Part shown: positions 16,079 through 27,964 of the stretch, piece by piece | How the letters are laid out: each line of letters starts with the position of its first letter | How positions within the stretch are numbered: position 1 is the first letter of the stretch | NCBI RefSeq assembly: GCF_011492965.1 | Contig: NZ_CP045121.1 | Coordinates: forward strand, 1,922,001-1,986,000 | DNA: 64,000 bases | Source of the DNA: Rubrobacter marinus | GTDB taxonomy: Bacteria; Actinomycetota; Rubrobacteria; Rubrobacterales; Rubrobacteraceae | Direction of reading: 5' to 3' | Notes under the pieces: generated by a model | What the model was told of the DNA's origin: nothing | The model's input: the letters and a program-made list of their open reading frames with translations, nothing else | Database searches by the model: none | Translations under genes and position numbers: made by a program

Positions 16079-16840
16079 TCAGGCCTTGAGCCGGTAGCCC
16101 GTCTTGAAGATCCAGGCCACGAGCCCCAGGCAGATGGCGAGGAAGAGGAGCGTCATGCCCAGGCTCACGCCGACGCTCACGTCGGCGATACCGTAGAAGC
16201 TCCAGCGGAAGCCGCTGATCAGGTAGACGACCGGGTTGAAGAGCGTCACCGTCTGCCAGACCGGCGGCAGCATCTCGATGGAGTAGAAGCTGCCGCCGAG
16301 AAAGATGAGGGGCGTGACGATGAGGAACGGGACGAGTTGGAGCTTCTCGAAGCCGTCGGCCCAGATGCCGAGGACGAAGCCGAAGAGGCAGAACGTGAAG
16401 GCGGTGAGCACGAGGAACAGGAGCATCCAGAGGGGGTGTTGGATCTCCAGCGGCACGAACAGCGCCGACGTCGCGAGGATGATCAGGGAGAGGATGATCG
16501 ACTTCGTCGCCGCTGCCCCGACGTAGCTTATGACGATCTCGACGTAGGAGACGGGGGCGGAGAGCAGCTCGTAGATGGTGCCCGTGAACTTGGGGAAGAA
16601 GATGCCGAACGACGCGTTGGAGATGCTCTGCGTGAGGAGCGAGAGCATGATCAGGCCGGGCACGATGAACGCGCCGTAGCTGACCCCGTCGATGCCGGTG
16701 ATGCGCGAGCCTATCGCCGCGCCGAAGACGACGAAGTAGAGGCTCGTCGAGATGACGGGCGAGACGATGCTCTGCAGCAGCGTTCGGAAGGTCCTCGCCA
16801 TCTCGAACGTGTAGATGGCGCGTATCGCGTGGAAGTTCAC
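16079..16840 (-). CDS. ABC-2 type transporter permease
   Basis: 253 residues, six predicted membrane segments. It starts [20 protein letters not shown] with GTG at 16840, which overlaps the stop of the ATPase gene by GTGA. Segments such as [20 protein letters not shown] and [20 protein letters not shown], then [14 protein letters not shown], match the YadH/NodJ branch of ABC-2 permeases, which export drugs or polysaccharides. The substrate is unknown. It is the second gene of a two-gene operon. Confidence 0.87.
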   Translation of the reverse strand: MNFHAIRAIYTFEMARTFRTLLQSIVSPVISTSLYFVVFGAAIGSRITGIDGVSYGAFIVPGLIMLSLLTQSISNASFGIFFPKFTGTIYELLSAPVSYVEIVISYVGAAATKSIILSLIILATSALFVPLEIQHPLWMLLFLVLTAFTFCLFGFVLGIWADGFEKLQLVPFLIVTPLIFLGGSFYSIEMLPPVWQTVTLFNPVVYLISGFRWSFYGIADVSVGVSLGMTLLFLAICLGLVAWIFKTGYRLKA

Positions 16841-17763
16841 CGTTCCTCCTTGAGCAGGTCGACGAAGATCTCCTCCAGCGAGCTCTGTTTGGTCTGGAGG
16901 TCCTTGAACCGGATGCCCGCCCGGTTCAGATCCGCGAGCAGGGCGGTGATGTCCGTGCGCTCCGTCTGCGTGTCGTAGGTGTAGACGAGCTCGCCGCCGC
17001 CGGCCGCCAGCTCCAGCCCGTAGCCGGCGAGCTCGGTCGGGATCTCGTCGAGGTTCTCGTCGAGCTGCAGCGCGAGCTGCTTTCTGCCGAGCTTGCGCAT
17101 GAGCTCGGCCTTCTCCTCGACGAGGATGATCTCGCCGTGGTTGATCACCCCGATCCGGTCGGCCATCTCCTCGGCCTCCTGGATGTAGTGGGTGGTCAGG
17201 ATTATGGTGACGCCGGTCTCGCGCAGCGCGCGCACCATCTCCCACATGTCCCGCCTCAGCTCGACGTCCACGCCGGCCGTCGGCTCGTCGAGGAAGAGGA
17301 TCTGCGGCTCGTGCGAGAGGGCCTTGGCGATCATGACCCTGCGCTTCATGCCGCCGGAGAGCGTGATGATCTTGTTGTCCTTCTTGTCCCACAGGGAGAG
17401 ATCCCTGAGCACCTTCTCGACGTAATCGGGGTCCTTCGGCTTGCCGAACAGCCCGCGGCTGAAGCTGACGGTGGCCCAGACGGTCTCGAAGGCGTCGGTC
17501 GTGAGCTCCTGCGGGACGAGCCCTATTAGCGACCGGGCCGCGCGGTAATCGGAGATGATGTCGTGGCCGTCGGCCCGGACGGCGCCCTCGCTCGGGTTGA
17601 CGATCCCGCAGATGATGTTGATGAGCGTCGTCTTCCCCGCGCCGTTGGGGCCCAGAAGGGCGAAGATCTCGCCGCGCCGGATGTCAAGGTTGATCTTCTT
17701 GAGCGCCCGGAACCCGGAGGCGTAGGTCTTGGCGAGGTTGGAGACGGAGATTATGGCGCCCAA
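16837..17763 (-). CDS. ABC transporter ATP-binding protein (YadG/CcmA type)
   Basis: 308 residues. Powers export with the permease encoded just after it. Walker A is [12 protein letters not shown], the Q loop is GLVPQELT, the signature is [15 protein letters not shown], Walker B is [12 protein letters not shown] and the switch His is in [16 protein letters not shown]-terminal extension of about 75 residues ending [16 protein letters not shown] is typical of exporters of this branch. The ATG at 17763 begins [14 protein letters not shown]. Confidence 0.9.
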   Translation of the reverse strand: MGAIISVSNLAKTYASGFRALKKINLDIRRGEIFALLGPNGAGKTTLINIICGIVNPSEGAVRADGHDIISDYRAARSLIGLVPQELTTDAFETVWATVSFSRGLFGKPKDPDYVEKVLRDLSLWDKKDNKIITLSGGMKRRVMIAKALSHEPQILFLDEPTAGVDVELRRDMWEMVRALRETGVTIILTTHYIQEAEEMADRIGVINHGEIILVEEKAELMRKLGRKQLALQLDENLDEIPTELAGYGLELAAGGGELVYTYDTQTERTDITALLADLNRAGIRFKDLQTKQSSLEEIFVDLLKEER

Positions 17764-18125
17764 GATCAGACCGCCAACCCCGCGAAGACCCGGCCCGCCT
17801 CCGAACGCCCCCGATCTTCGGTGCCGCCCTGTACCCTCAGCTCCCTCGTCTCGCCGGGCATCCCGCGACCGAAAACGGCCGGTCCGTCGTGGACCCCGTC
17901 CCCTCCAAGATTACGTGGTAGCGTCGCGCAATGGGCTCGGTGCATGGGTAGTCTCCTCCGCCGATAGCTTCCTGACCCCTATAGTCGCAAGGATACGACC
18001 CGTACACACCGGACAAAAGTACGGGTTTTCGATACGCACCTCGACGCGGGACGAACCTCGCGGAGCCGAAGAGGCTCGCACGCGCCGTCTCCCTTCCGCA
18101 GAGGAGGCGCGCGACGGCGAGCGTC
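17764..18125. other. Intergenic region with one hairpin followed by T4
   Basis: No gene recognised. CCCGTAC (17999-18005) pairs with GTACGGG (18019-18025) and is followed by TTTT on the + strand. No + strand gene precedes it, so its role is unclear. Confidence 0.4.
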
Positions 18126-18155
18126 TTGATCTATCATTTTGACCGTCCATACAAT
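18126..18155 (+). promoter_or_regulatory. Promoter with TetR-type operator half (site A)
   Basis: TTGATC (18126-18131) and TACAAT (18150-18155) are 18 bases apart. Between and over them lies TGACCGTCCATACA (18140-18153): its left half and spacer match the perfect palindrome upstream of paaA, while its right half is degenerate. It precedes the 3-hydroxyacyl-CoA dehydrogenase gene. Confidence 0.5.
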
Positions 18156-18204
18156 CAGGTTGTCGAGCGATTGGCTGGAGACGACGCTCGGGTTGGAGGT
18201 CCGG

Positions 18205-19335
18205 ATGGCGGAAGTTGGCGTGGTGGGGGCGGGGACCATGGGCGCGGGGATCGCGGAGAGCGCGGCGCTGGCGGGCATGTCGGTGGTGATGCTGGACGTC
18301 GGGGAGGACGCGCTGGCCCGTGGGAGGCAGACCATCGAGAAGGACCTGGACCGCCGGGTTAAAAAGGGCCGGATCTCCGAGGCCGAGCGGGCCGGGATCC
18401 TGGGCCGCGTCACGCCGACGACCTCCATGGGCGACCTGGCCGGCATCCCCCTCGTCGTCGAGGCCGTGGTCGAGGACATGGACCTCAAGAAGAAGGTCTT
18501 CGCCGACCTCGAGGGCGTGGTGGGCGAGGACGCGGTGCTCGCCTCCAACACTTCCTCGCTCTCCGTCGCCGGCATCGCCACGGGCGTGAGTAGACCCGAG
18601 CGCGTCGTGGGCATGCACTTCTTCAACCCCGTGCCGGCGATGAAGCTCGTCGAGGTCGTCTCCGGCCCGTCCACGTCCCCCGAGGCGGTGCGCCGGACCG
18701 AGGAGGTCTCGGAGCGTCTGGGCAAGACCCCGATCCGCGTTTCCGACACGCCGGGCTTCGTGGTGAACCGCGTCGCCCGGCCGTTCTACCTGGAGGCACT
18801 CAGGATCGTCGAGGCCGGCGGGAAGCCCGGGGCGGTGGACGCGGCGCTGCGCGGCGCGGGTTTCCGGATGGGTCCCCTCGAGCTCGCGGACCTCATAGGC
18901 ATGGACGTCAACCTCGCCGTCTCCGAGTCGCTCTTCGAGCGGTACTACTTCCAGCCCAGGTTCCGGCCCTCCTTCCTCCAGCGCTCGATGGTCGAGGCGG
19001 GGACCCTCGGCAGGAAGAGCGGACGCGGCTTCTACGACTACGGGGGCGAGGGGCAGAGGGAGGCAGAGGCGGAGGAGGGAGACGAGGCTATCGCCCTGCG
19101 CGTGATCTCCTGCATCGTCAACGAGGCCTTCCTGGCGCTCTCCGAGGGCGTGGCGACCGCCGAGGACATCGACCGGGCGATGAAGCTCGGCGCGAACTAC
19201 CCGAAGGGCCCGTTCGAGTGGGCGGAGGAGTTCGGGGCGGGCGCCATCGTGCGGACGCTCGACGGGCTCAGAGAGATCCACGGCGACGCGTACCTCGCCG
19301 CGCCGTCGCTGAGGGAACGAGCCGCGAGCGCTTAG
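18205..19335 (+). CDS. 3-hydroxyacyl-CoA dehydrogenase (PaaH/Hbd type)
   Basis: 376 residues. Oxidises an (S)-3-hydroxyacyl-CoA to the 3-ketoacyl-CoA with NAD+. GVVGAGTMGAGIAESAAL is the NAD site. VVEAVVEDMDLKKKVFADLE, LASNTSSLSVAGIA, MHFFNPVPAMKLVEVV (catalytic His) and DTPGFVVNRVARPFYLEAL are family blocks. A second C-terminal 3HCDH domain follows (GMDVNLAVSESLFERYY, then CIVNEAFLALSEGVAT and GANYPKGPFEW). ATG 18205 is chosen because the conserved protein starts MAEVGVVGAG and GGAGGT precedes it. An operator resembling those of the aromatic-acid genes lies upstream, so it may supply the late beta-oxidation step of that pathway. Confidence 0.88.
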   Translation: MAEVGVVGAGTMGAGIAESAALAGMSVVMLDVGEDALARGRQTIEKDLDRRVKKGRISEAERAGILGRVTPTTSMGDLAGIPLVVEAVVEDMDLKKKVFADLEGVVGEDAVLASNTSSLSVAGIATGVSRPERVVGMHFFNPVPAMKLVEVVSGPSTSPEAVRRTEEVSERLGKTPIRVSDTPGFVVNRVARPFYLEALRIVEAGGKPGAVDAALRGAGFRMGPLELADLIGMDVNLAVSESLFERYYFQPRFRPSFLQRSMVEAGTLGRKSGRGFYDYGGEGQREAEAEEGDEAIALRVISCIVNEAFLALSEGVATAEDIDRAMKLGANYPKGPFEWAEEFGAGAIVRTLDGLREIHGDAYLAAPSLRERAASA

Positions 19336-19560
19336 GGGCGCCGACAACGACACGAACCCGGGGAACCCCGCAACGACGATCTCTGCGACCCGTAGCAAGA
19401 CCGGCGTCGTCGGCTAACCGGCAGGCGCATCAGGTTCCCCGAAAGCGCGTCGGCCTGGCGGTTCGCTTGCTCGTCGCTGGGACGACATCTCTTACCGGTT
19501 CGCGAGCGGGACGAGTCGAAACAGACGGGCCTCGTCCCAGGGGCTCCGCGAGGGCCTCGG

Positions 19561-21935
<2,375 letters not shown>

Positions 21936-21939
<4 letters not shown>

Positions 21940-22289
21940 CGTCTCCCCCTCTGTCGGGCGCGGCGCAGCCGCGCGAGGTCGCGCAGGCGCTGCGCCGCGG
22001 CGGGTCGGCCGGTCGCCTGCGCGATCACGCCGCGCCGCACCAAAGCGAGGTGAATAGCGCGGGGCCCCGGCACGGCGGCATAGGCGACCTTCGTCGTGTC
22101 GCCGCCGAACGCCGCCCGTAGCCCCACCCCCGTCTCGATCACGGCCACCTCCCGTCCCGCACGTTGGCCTCCGCAGCAACCGGTCGCGTCGATTCCTGCC
22201 AGGGTGATTCTACGCAGAAGAGGGTGTTTCGCATCGCGGAAATCGTCCCCCCGATCCGGCGTCGGCGGACAGCCTCTCCATAACGTCAC
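21936..22289 (-). CDS. Possible small protein upstream of the UvrA-like gene
   Basis: Up to 117 residues. Its TGA overlaps the ATG of the UvrA-like gene, which favours a real, translationally coupled gene. The C-terminal 70 residues (VIETGVGLRAAFGGDTTKVA, VPGPRAIHLALVRRGVIAQA, TGRPAAAQRLRDLARLRRAR) look protein-like, while the first 45 do not. I do not recognise it; it could be the remains of a longer protein. Confidence 0.35.
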
Positions 22290-22515
22290 GCGTCCCGGAG
22301 CGTGCCGCGACGGCGACCGTTTGCCGACAACGCCGGTCTCGCTGTGGGTCGCAGACGTCGCGGCGAGGCTCGAACCCGGGCATCGAACCTCCTCAGCGCG
22401 GAGCGCCTCAGAGAGAGCCGACGCCCCCAGCTTCCGCAGCAGCTCCGCAGCCGTCGACCGCCTTCTTACTGGTGCTGCATAGCGAAAACTCTGTGAAGAC
22501 TCAATAGTCGTTCCG

Positions 22516-22545
22516 TTGACACGGATTTGACTGATCGGTTAGACT
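22516..22545 (+). promoter_or_regulatory. Promoter of the aromatic-acid symporter with TetR-type operator (site B)
   Basis: TTGACA (22516-22521) and TAGACT (22540-22545) are 18 bases apart. TGACTGATCGGTTA (22528-22541) fills the spacer, a variant of TGACCG-NN-CGGTCA. The 34 bases 22515-22548 are almost identical (two differences) to 24610-24643 in front of the aldehyde dehydrogenase. Confidence 0.7.
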
Positions 22546-22927
22546 AATCCGCGCACAGGGAGTTGTCCTTCCGCTTGGGGAAGCAGGAGGGCGTCGAGGA
22601 GACGGGGGCTGGGGCGATGGTAGAAGGTGCGCGCTCTACGGGGAGCCGCGGGGCCTTGGGCAAGGCCCGCATCGCTCTGGCCCCGTCGTCCGTCGGGCGC
22701 AGTGGGGAGGAGATCAGAGGAGAGAACCGTCGGTTTCGTTGTGGTCCTGCCTCGCGCGGGGGCGTACCGCGTCTCGGAGGCGGATCGTCGAGGCGCCGTT
22801 GCGCGTGGAGGAAGGGGGTGCTGGAAGAGAGGCTGCCTCGGGCTTCCGGCTCGGGAGTACCGGAGGAAGGGGATGGTTGCCGGCCGCGTCAGCGGCGGGA
22901 GAACTTCTGGAAAGGAGAAGAGTTCGA
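22546..22927. other. Long 5' leader of the symporter gene
   Basis: About 380 bases lie between the promoter and the ATG. I see no conserved gene, and no riboswitch that I can name. It ends in the ribosome site GGAAAGGAGAAG. The stretch just left of the promoter (22290-22515) also holds nothing I recognise. Confidence 0.4.
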
Positions 22928-24264
22928 ATGTCTGCGAGTACAGTAGGCCAGGCGCGAACATCGCGTTCCGCCATATGGTTGGTTCCGGCCTTGTGTGGCT
23001 TCGCGGTCGGGTTCGACGGGTACGACCTGATCGTCTACGGGACGGTGATTCCGGCCCTGCTGGCGTACGAGCCGTGGGGGCTAACGCCCGAGCGGGTGGG
23101 GCTCATCGGCAGCTACGCCGTCATCGGCATGCTCTTCGGCGCGCTGCTCGCGGGCACCGTCACGGACATAATAGGGCGTCGCAGGGCGCTGCTGATCTGC
23201 GTGACCTGGTTCTCGATCTTCACGGCGGCGTGCGGCCTGGCGCCGACGCCCGAGATGTTCGGGTTGTTCCGCTTCCTCGCCGGGATCGGCCTGGGCGGGC
23301 TCATACCCGTGGCGACGGCCCTTACGCTGGAGTACGCGCCCGGCCACCGGCGCAACATAACATACACGGCCATGATGGCCGCCTACAACGTCGGGGGCCT
23401 CCTGGCCGCGGGTCTCGCTATCCTGCTCATACCCTCCTTCGGCTGGCCGATAATGTTCCTGGTCGCGCTCGTGCCGCTCGTGGTCGTCGTGCCGCTGGGC
23501 CTGAAGTACCTGCCGGAGTCGATCAGCTTCCTCGTGGCGCAGGGCCGCAGGGGGGAGGCGGAGGAGCTCTCCCGCCGGTTCGGGGTACCGTTGCAGGAGG
23601 TCGCCAGCACGGTGCAGAGAGAGGAAGAGACCGCCGCGCACGGGGCAAGCTCCACGGGCTAAGGACGATCCTCGGCAGGCTCTATTTCCTTCGCAGCGTG
23701 GCCTTCTGGGCCGCCTCCTTCTGCGGCCTCATGCTGATCTACGGCTTCAGCACCTGGCTGCCCGATACGATGACGAGGGCCGGGTTCTCGGTCGGTTCGG
23801 CGCTCTCGTTCCTGTTGCTCTTCCAGGGCGGCGCCGTGATCGGCAACCTGGTCGCCGGCGGGCTCGCGGACAGGTTCGGCACGAAGCTGATCTGCGGGGT
23901 GTTCTTCGCGATCGCCGCGATAGGCATCTCTTTGTTGAGCGTCAATTTGCCGCTCCTCCTGACCTACCTGTTCGCCGGTGTGGCCGGTGCCGGGGTCTTC
24001 GCCGCCATGGTGCTCGTGTACTCCTACATCGGGCAGTACTACCCGGCGAGCAGCCGCGCCACTGCGCTCGGATGGGCGGCGGGGATCGGGAGGACGGGAG
24101 CTATCGTCGGCCCGATTTTGGGAGGATTCCTGGCGGGGGCCGGTCTGGCGGTGCCGTGGGGCTTCTACAGCTTCGCTATCGCCGGGGTGATCGCGGCGCT
24201 CATAATCTTCCTGCTTCCGAGGTCCCCCGCTCACGTGGACGTCGAGAAGTCCGAGTGGATCTAG
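22928..24264 (+). CDS. Aromatic acid:H+ symporter, MFS AAHS family (one frameshift)
   Basis: About 445 codons, 12 membrane helices. Imports aromatic acids such as benzoates or protocatechuate with protons. CGFAVGFDGYDLIVYGTVIP is the AAHS signature in helix 1 (DGYD). GTVTDIIGRRRALL is the MFS loop 2-3 motif, and GLGGLIPVATALTLEYAPGH the helix 4 motif. The second half begins LHGLRTILGRLYFLRSVAFW and continues LADRFGTKLICGVFFA and IGRTGAIVGPILGGFLAG. The halves lie in different frames; one G missing from the run at 23642-23645 explains it. ATG 22928 follows AAAGGAG. TetR-type operator B lies in its promoter, so it is probably induced by the aromatic substrate. Confidence 0.87.
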
Positions 24265-24366
24265 TGCGCGAAGACGCGTCCGCGACCCGTCTTCACCGAA
24301 CCTTCACCGACCTGAGGCCGGCGAAGGTAGGCGTGGCTTCGTAGAACCGACGTTCGAGAGCTCATC

Positions 24367-24401
24367 TCCCCGGAGGCGCTGGCTATCTTCGCCTCCGGGG
24401 A
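24367..24401 (+). terminator. 12-bp perfect hairpin after the symporter gene
   Basis: 24367-24378 pairs with 24390-24401 around an 11-base loop, about 100 bases after the symporter stop. There is no T tract. Confidence 0.6.
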
Positions 24402-24610
24402 TCGGACGCTTCGGGCGAGAGACGGCCGTCTCGGGGCTTCGCGGGTTCGGATGCCCGGGCGTAGTGCCGCATGAACTCGCCCGAGCAGCTCGTGAACGGT
24501 GGGACCTTCTCGCCACCCTTCGAAGAAGGCGCTTCGGCCTGCCCTTCGAACGCACCCAGAAGGATCGCGTTCCGCGGCCCGCGTACACGGGCACGGAACG
24601 AGTGAAAGCG

Positions 24611-24640
24611 TTGACACGAGTTTGACTGATCGGTTAGACT
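24611..24640 (+). promoter_or_regulatory. Promoter of the aldehyde dehydrogenase-CoA ligase operon (site C)
   Basis: TTGACA (24611-24616) and TAGACT (24635-24640), 18 bases apart, flank TGACTGATCGGTTA (24623-24636). Same architecture and almost the same sequence as site B. The leader to the ATG at 24799 is about 150 bases. Confidence 0.7.
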
Positions 24641-24798
24641 AATTTTCGTTACGGGAACGGGGACCGCGAAGATGCGTTCGGGGAGCGTAGGGATGTTCGA
24701 GGTGAGGGTTGGGGGTGGACCGGGCGTTGGTCCTGTGGAGGTCGCGTCGATGGCTGACGGCTATTCGGGGCTACCTCCGAGCGCGTAAAGGAGAGTTT

Positions 24799-26283
24799 AT
24801 GGCCGAGGTGTTTATCAACGGCGAGAGCGTGGAGCTTTCGCGGCTCGAGCGCATGGCGATCGTGGATCCGGCGATCGGGGAAGAGGTGGGCAGCGTCCCG
24901 GCCGGTGGGGCCGGGGAGGTGGATCAGGCGGTCAGGAGCGCCTACGAGGCGTTTCCGGCGTGGCGCGACACTCCGGCGGCGAAGCGGGGCGAGATCCTCG
25001 GTGGGGCCGCCCACGCCGTCCTCGGCGCGGTTGGGGAGCTTGCTCCGCTCTTGACCTCGGAGCAGGGGAAGCCCTTGCGCGAGGCGCGGCTGGAGATACG
25101 GCGGTTCGTCCACACGCTGGAGCACTACGTCGGGCTCGCCAAGAACATCCGGGGCGGCTACGTGCCCGACCTCGACGTGGATACCTACGGGCTCATCATC
25201 CGGCGCCCCCTCGGGGTGATAGGGGCGATCGTGCCGTGGAACTTCCCGACGACCCTGCTGGGGAACAAGCTCGGCCCGGCGCTCGTCACCGGCAACGTCG
25301 TGGTGGCGAAGCCGGCCGATACCACGCCGCTCACGACCCTGAGGATCGCGGAGATCATGCACGAGGCGGGGCTTCCGGCCGGGGTCTTCAACGTGGTCAC
25401 GGGGACGGGGGAGGGGGCGGGGCAGGCGCTCGTGGAGCACCCCCTGGTCCGCAAGATCGCCTTCACCGGCTCGACGCCGACCGGCAAGAAGCTCATGGCG
25501 CTGGCGGCGAACGACCTGAAGCGGACCACGCTGGAGCTCGGCGGCTCCGACCCGATGATCGTGTGCGACGACGCGAACCTGGAGAAGGCGGCGAGCGCCG
25601 CGAGCGTCGGGCGGTTCTTCAACTGCGGCCAGGCGTGCCTCGCCATAAAGCGGCTCTTCGTCTTCGAGAGCGTCGCCGACGAGTTTATAGAGAAGCTCGC
25701 GGGCAAGGTCGGGAGGCTGAAGCTCGGGCCGGGGACGGCCGAGGGCGTGATGCTCGGCCCGCTGCACTCGGCGCGCCAGCGCGACCTGCTCGAGGAGCAG
25801 GTCCGGGACGCCGTGGACTCCGGCGGCGAGGTGCTGCACGGGGCGAAGCGGCCCGGGGGGGACGGCCTCGACAGGGGCTTCTTCTACGAGCCGACGCTGC
25901 TCGTGGAGCCTGCGCGCGATTCGAGGGTCGCCACCGAAGAGGTGTTCGGGCCCGCGCTGCCGGTGTGGCGCGTGAGGGACATGGAGGAGGCGCTGGAGCT
26001 CGCCAACAGCTCCGTCTTCGGGCTCGGCTCCTCGATCTGGACGGCCGACCTGAACCGCGCCTCGGACGCGGCCCACCGTCTGGAGGCGGGGTACACCTGG
26101 ATCAACAGCCCCCAGCTCGTCTACGACGAGTTGCCCTTCGGCGGCTTGAAGCAGTCGGGCTACGGCAAGGAGCACGGCATCGAGGCGCTCGACTTCTACA
26201 CGGAGACGAAGTCCGTCGTCGTCAAGAAGGCGGTCGCCACCCAGGAGCTCGGCGGCGCCGAGCCGCAACCTTCGCAGAGGTGA
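24799..26283 (+). CDS. NAD(P)-dependent aldehyde dehydrogenase
   Basis: 494 residues. Oxidises an aldehyde to the acid. IGAIVPWNFPTTLLGNKLGP is the cofactor-site block, IAFTGSTPTGKKLM the dinucleotide motif, LELGGSDPMIV carries the general-base Glu and GRFFNCGQACLAIKRL the nucleophilic Cys. The end reads DELPFGGLKQSGYGKEHGIE. Similar to succinate-semialdehyde and aromatic aldehyde dehydrogenases; the substrate is uncertain. ATG 24799 has AAAGGAG seven bases upstream. The CoA ligase starts four bases after its stop, so the two form one operon. An aromatic aldehyde would fit this neighbourhood: its acid product could be activated by the ligase. Confidence 0.9.
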   Translation: MAEVFINGESVELSRLERMAIVDPAIGEEVGSVPAGGAGEVDQAVRSAYEAFPAWRDTPAAKRGEILGGAAHAVLGAVGELAPLLTSEQGKPLREARLEIRRFVHTLEHYVGLAKNIRGGYVPDLDVDTYGLIIRRPLGVIGAIVPWNFPTTLLGNKLGPALVTGNVVVAKPADTTPLTTLRIAEIMHEAGLPAGVFNVVTGTGEGAGQALVEHPLVRKIAFTGSTPTGKKLMALAANDLKRTTLELGGSDPMIVCDDANLEKAASAASVGRFFNCGQACLAIKRLFVFESVADEFIEKLAGKVGRLKLGPGTAEGVMLGPLHSARQRDLLEEQVRDAVDSGGEVLHGAKRPGGDGLDRGFFYEPTLLVEPARDSRVATEEVFGPALPVWRVRDMEEALELANSSVFGLGSSIWTADLNRASDAAHRLEAGYTWINSPQLVYDELPFGGLKQSGYGKEHGIEALDFYTETKSVVVKKAVATQELGGAEPQPSQR

Positions 26284-26287
26284 AGCC

Positions 26288-27868
26288 ATGATCGAGATAC
26301 CGAACTGGTACAACGCCAGCTTGCTCGTGGACCGGAACCTGGAGGCCGGGCGGGCCAACAAGGTCGCCATCTACCACGGCGAGGGCGAGGTCACCTACGG
26401 GGAGCTTGCCCGCCGCATCAACCGCTTCGGGCACGCCCTCAAGGGGATGGGGGTGCGCCAGGAGGACCGGGTGCTGCTCCTCCTCAACGACACGCCGTCC
26501 TTCCCGACCGCCTTCTTCGCCGCGATCCGCATCGGCGCCGTTCCGATCCCGGTCAACACCCTGTTGCAGGCGGCGGACTACCGCTTCTTCGTCGAGAACA
26601 GCCGCGCGCGCGTCGTGGTCGCCGACGGGATGTTCGACGAGACGCTGACGGAGGCGCTGGCGGGCTACGACGAGCCCGTCGAGGTGATCCTCACCAACGT
26701 CGAGGATGCGGGGGGCAGGAAAACCCTCGAGGCGCTGCTGGAGGAGGGCGAGGACGAGCTCTCGCCCGCGGCCACCCACAGGGACGACCCCGCGTTCTGG
26801 CTCTACAGCTCGGGCTCCACGGGGAGGCCGAAGGGCGCCGTCCACCTGCAGCACGACATAATCTACACGTGCGAGACCTACGCCAAGCACGTGCTCCAGA
26901 TCACCGAGGAGGACAAGGTCTTCTCCGCCTCCAAGCTCTTCCACGCGTACGGGCTCGGGAACGGCATCTCCTTCCCGTACTGGGCCGGCTCCTCGACGGT
27001 CCTCCACCCCGGGAGGCCCACGCCGCAGGCCGTCCTCGGGACCATCCAGCGCCACGAGCCGACGCTTTTCTTCTCCGTGCCGACGCTCTACAACGCGATC
27101 CTGAACTGGGAGGACGCGCGGGACTACGACCTCTCCTCCGTCCGCCTCTGCGCCTCGGCGGCCGAGGCGCTCCCGGCCGGCCTCTGGCGGCGCTGGAAGG
27201 AGGCCTTCGGCTCCACGATCCTCGACGGCATCGGCTCGACGGAGATGCTGCACATCTTTATCTCCAACACCGTGGACGGCCTCAAGCCGGGATCTTCGGG
27301 GAGGCCGGTGCCCGGCTACGAGGCCAGGGTTCTGAACGAGGAGGGCTACCCGGTGGAGCCCGGGGAGGCGGGCTACCTCTCCGTGAAGGGGGACTCGGCG
27401 GCGGCGTTCTACTGGCGCAGCCACGAGAAGACGAAGGCGACCATGCAGGGCGAGTGGATGTTCGCCGGGGACTGGTACCGAATGGACGAGGACGGGTTCT
27501 ACTGGTACGAGGGGCGCTCGGACGACATGATCAAGGTCAGCGGCCTCTGGGTCTCGCCGGTCGAGGTCGAGAGCGCGCTCGGAGATCACCCGGCGGTCAT
27601 AGAGGCGGCGGCGGTCGGCATCCCGGTCGACGGCCTCACCCGCGTCAAGGCCGCCGTCATCTTGAGGGAGGGCTACGAGCCCTCGAACGACCTGACCGAG
27701 GAGCTGCAGACCTGGTGCAAGGAGCGCCTGAAGCGCTACCAGTACCCGCACATCGTCGAGTTCGTCGACGACCTGCCGAAGACGGTGACCGGCAAGATCC
27801 AGCGCTTCAAGCTGCGCCGGCCGGAGCCGAACGTCCAGATGCCCCAGCAGGAGGACGAGCTGGTCTAG
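26288..27868 (+). CDS. Benzoate-CoA ligase family protein
   Basis: 526 residues. Adenylate-forming enzyme that makes an aromatic acyl-CoA from the acid, ATP and CoA. FWLYSSGSTGRPKGAVHLQH is the P-loop; SKLFHAYGLGNGISFPYWAG, LDGIGSTEMLHIFISN and TGDWY-like AGDWYRMDEDGFYWYEGRSD follow; the C-terminal Lys is in KTVTGKIQRFKLR. The opening PNWYNASLLVDRNLEAGRAN is characteristic of the benzoate-CoA ligase branch, not PaaK. Substituted benzoates, or anthranilate-like acids, are possible substrates. ATG 26288 follows AGAGGTGAAGCC. It lies in the operon between the aldehyde dehydrogenase and the amidohydrolase, upstream of the epoxidase genes. Confidence 0.87.
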   Translation: MIEIPNWYNASLLVDRNLEAGRANKVAIYHGEGEVTYGELARRINRFGHALKGMGVRQEDRVLLLLNDTPSFPTAFFAAIRIGAVPIPVNTLLQAADYRFFVENSRARVVVADGMFDETLTEALAGYDEPVEVILTNVEDAGGRKTLEALLEEGEDELSPAATHRDDPAFWLYSSGSTGRPKGAVHLQHDIIYTCETYAKHVLQITEEDKVFSASKLFHAYGLGNGISFPYWAGSSTVLHPGRPTPQAVLGTIQRHEPTLFFSVPTLYNAILNWEDARDYDLSSVRLCASAAEALPAGLWRRWKEAFGSTILDGIGSTEMLHIFISNTVDGLKPGSSGRPVPGYEARVLNEEGYPVEPGEAGYLSVKGDSAAAFYWRSHEKTKATMQGEWMFAGDWYRMDEDGFYWYEGRSDDMIKVSGLWVSPVEVESALGDHPAVIEAAAVGIPVDGLTRVKAAVILREGYEPSNDLTEELQTWCKERLKRYQYPHIVEFVDDLPKTVTGKIQRFKLRRPEPNVQMPQQEDELV

Positions 27869-27964
27869 GGGAACGAGGAGGAGGGTGAGTTTGAGCGACC
27901 ACTCGGCGACCGGGACGAATTCGGCGGCTCGACGGGTCGGCGGGAGTCCGCCGGGAGCACGGCG

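Noticed and set aside
19477-19540. Nine-base inverted repeat as a terminator between the hydroxyacyl-CoA dehydrogenase and UvrA-like genes
   Set aside because: The 46-base loop is too long for a terminator, and repeats of this size arise by chance in GC-rich DNA.
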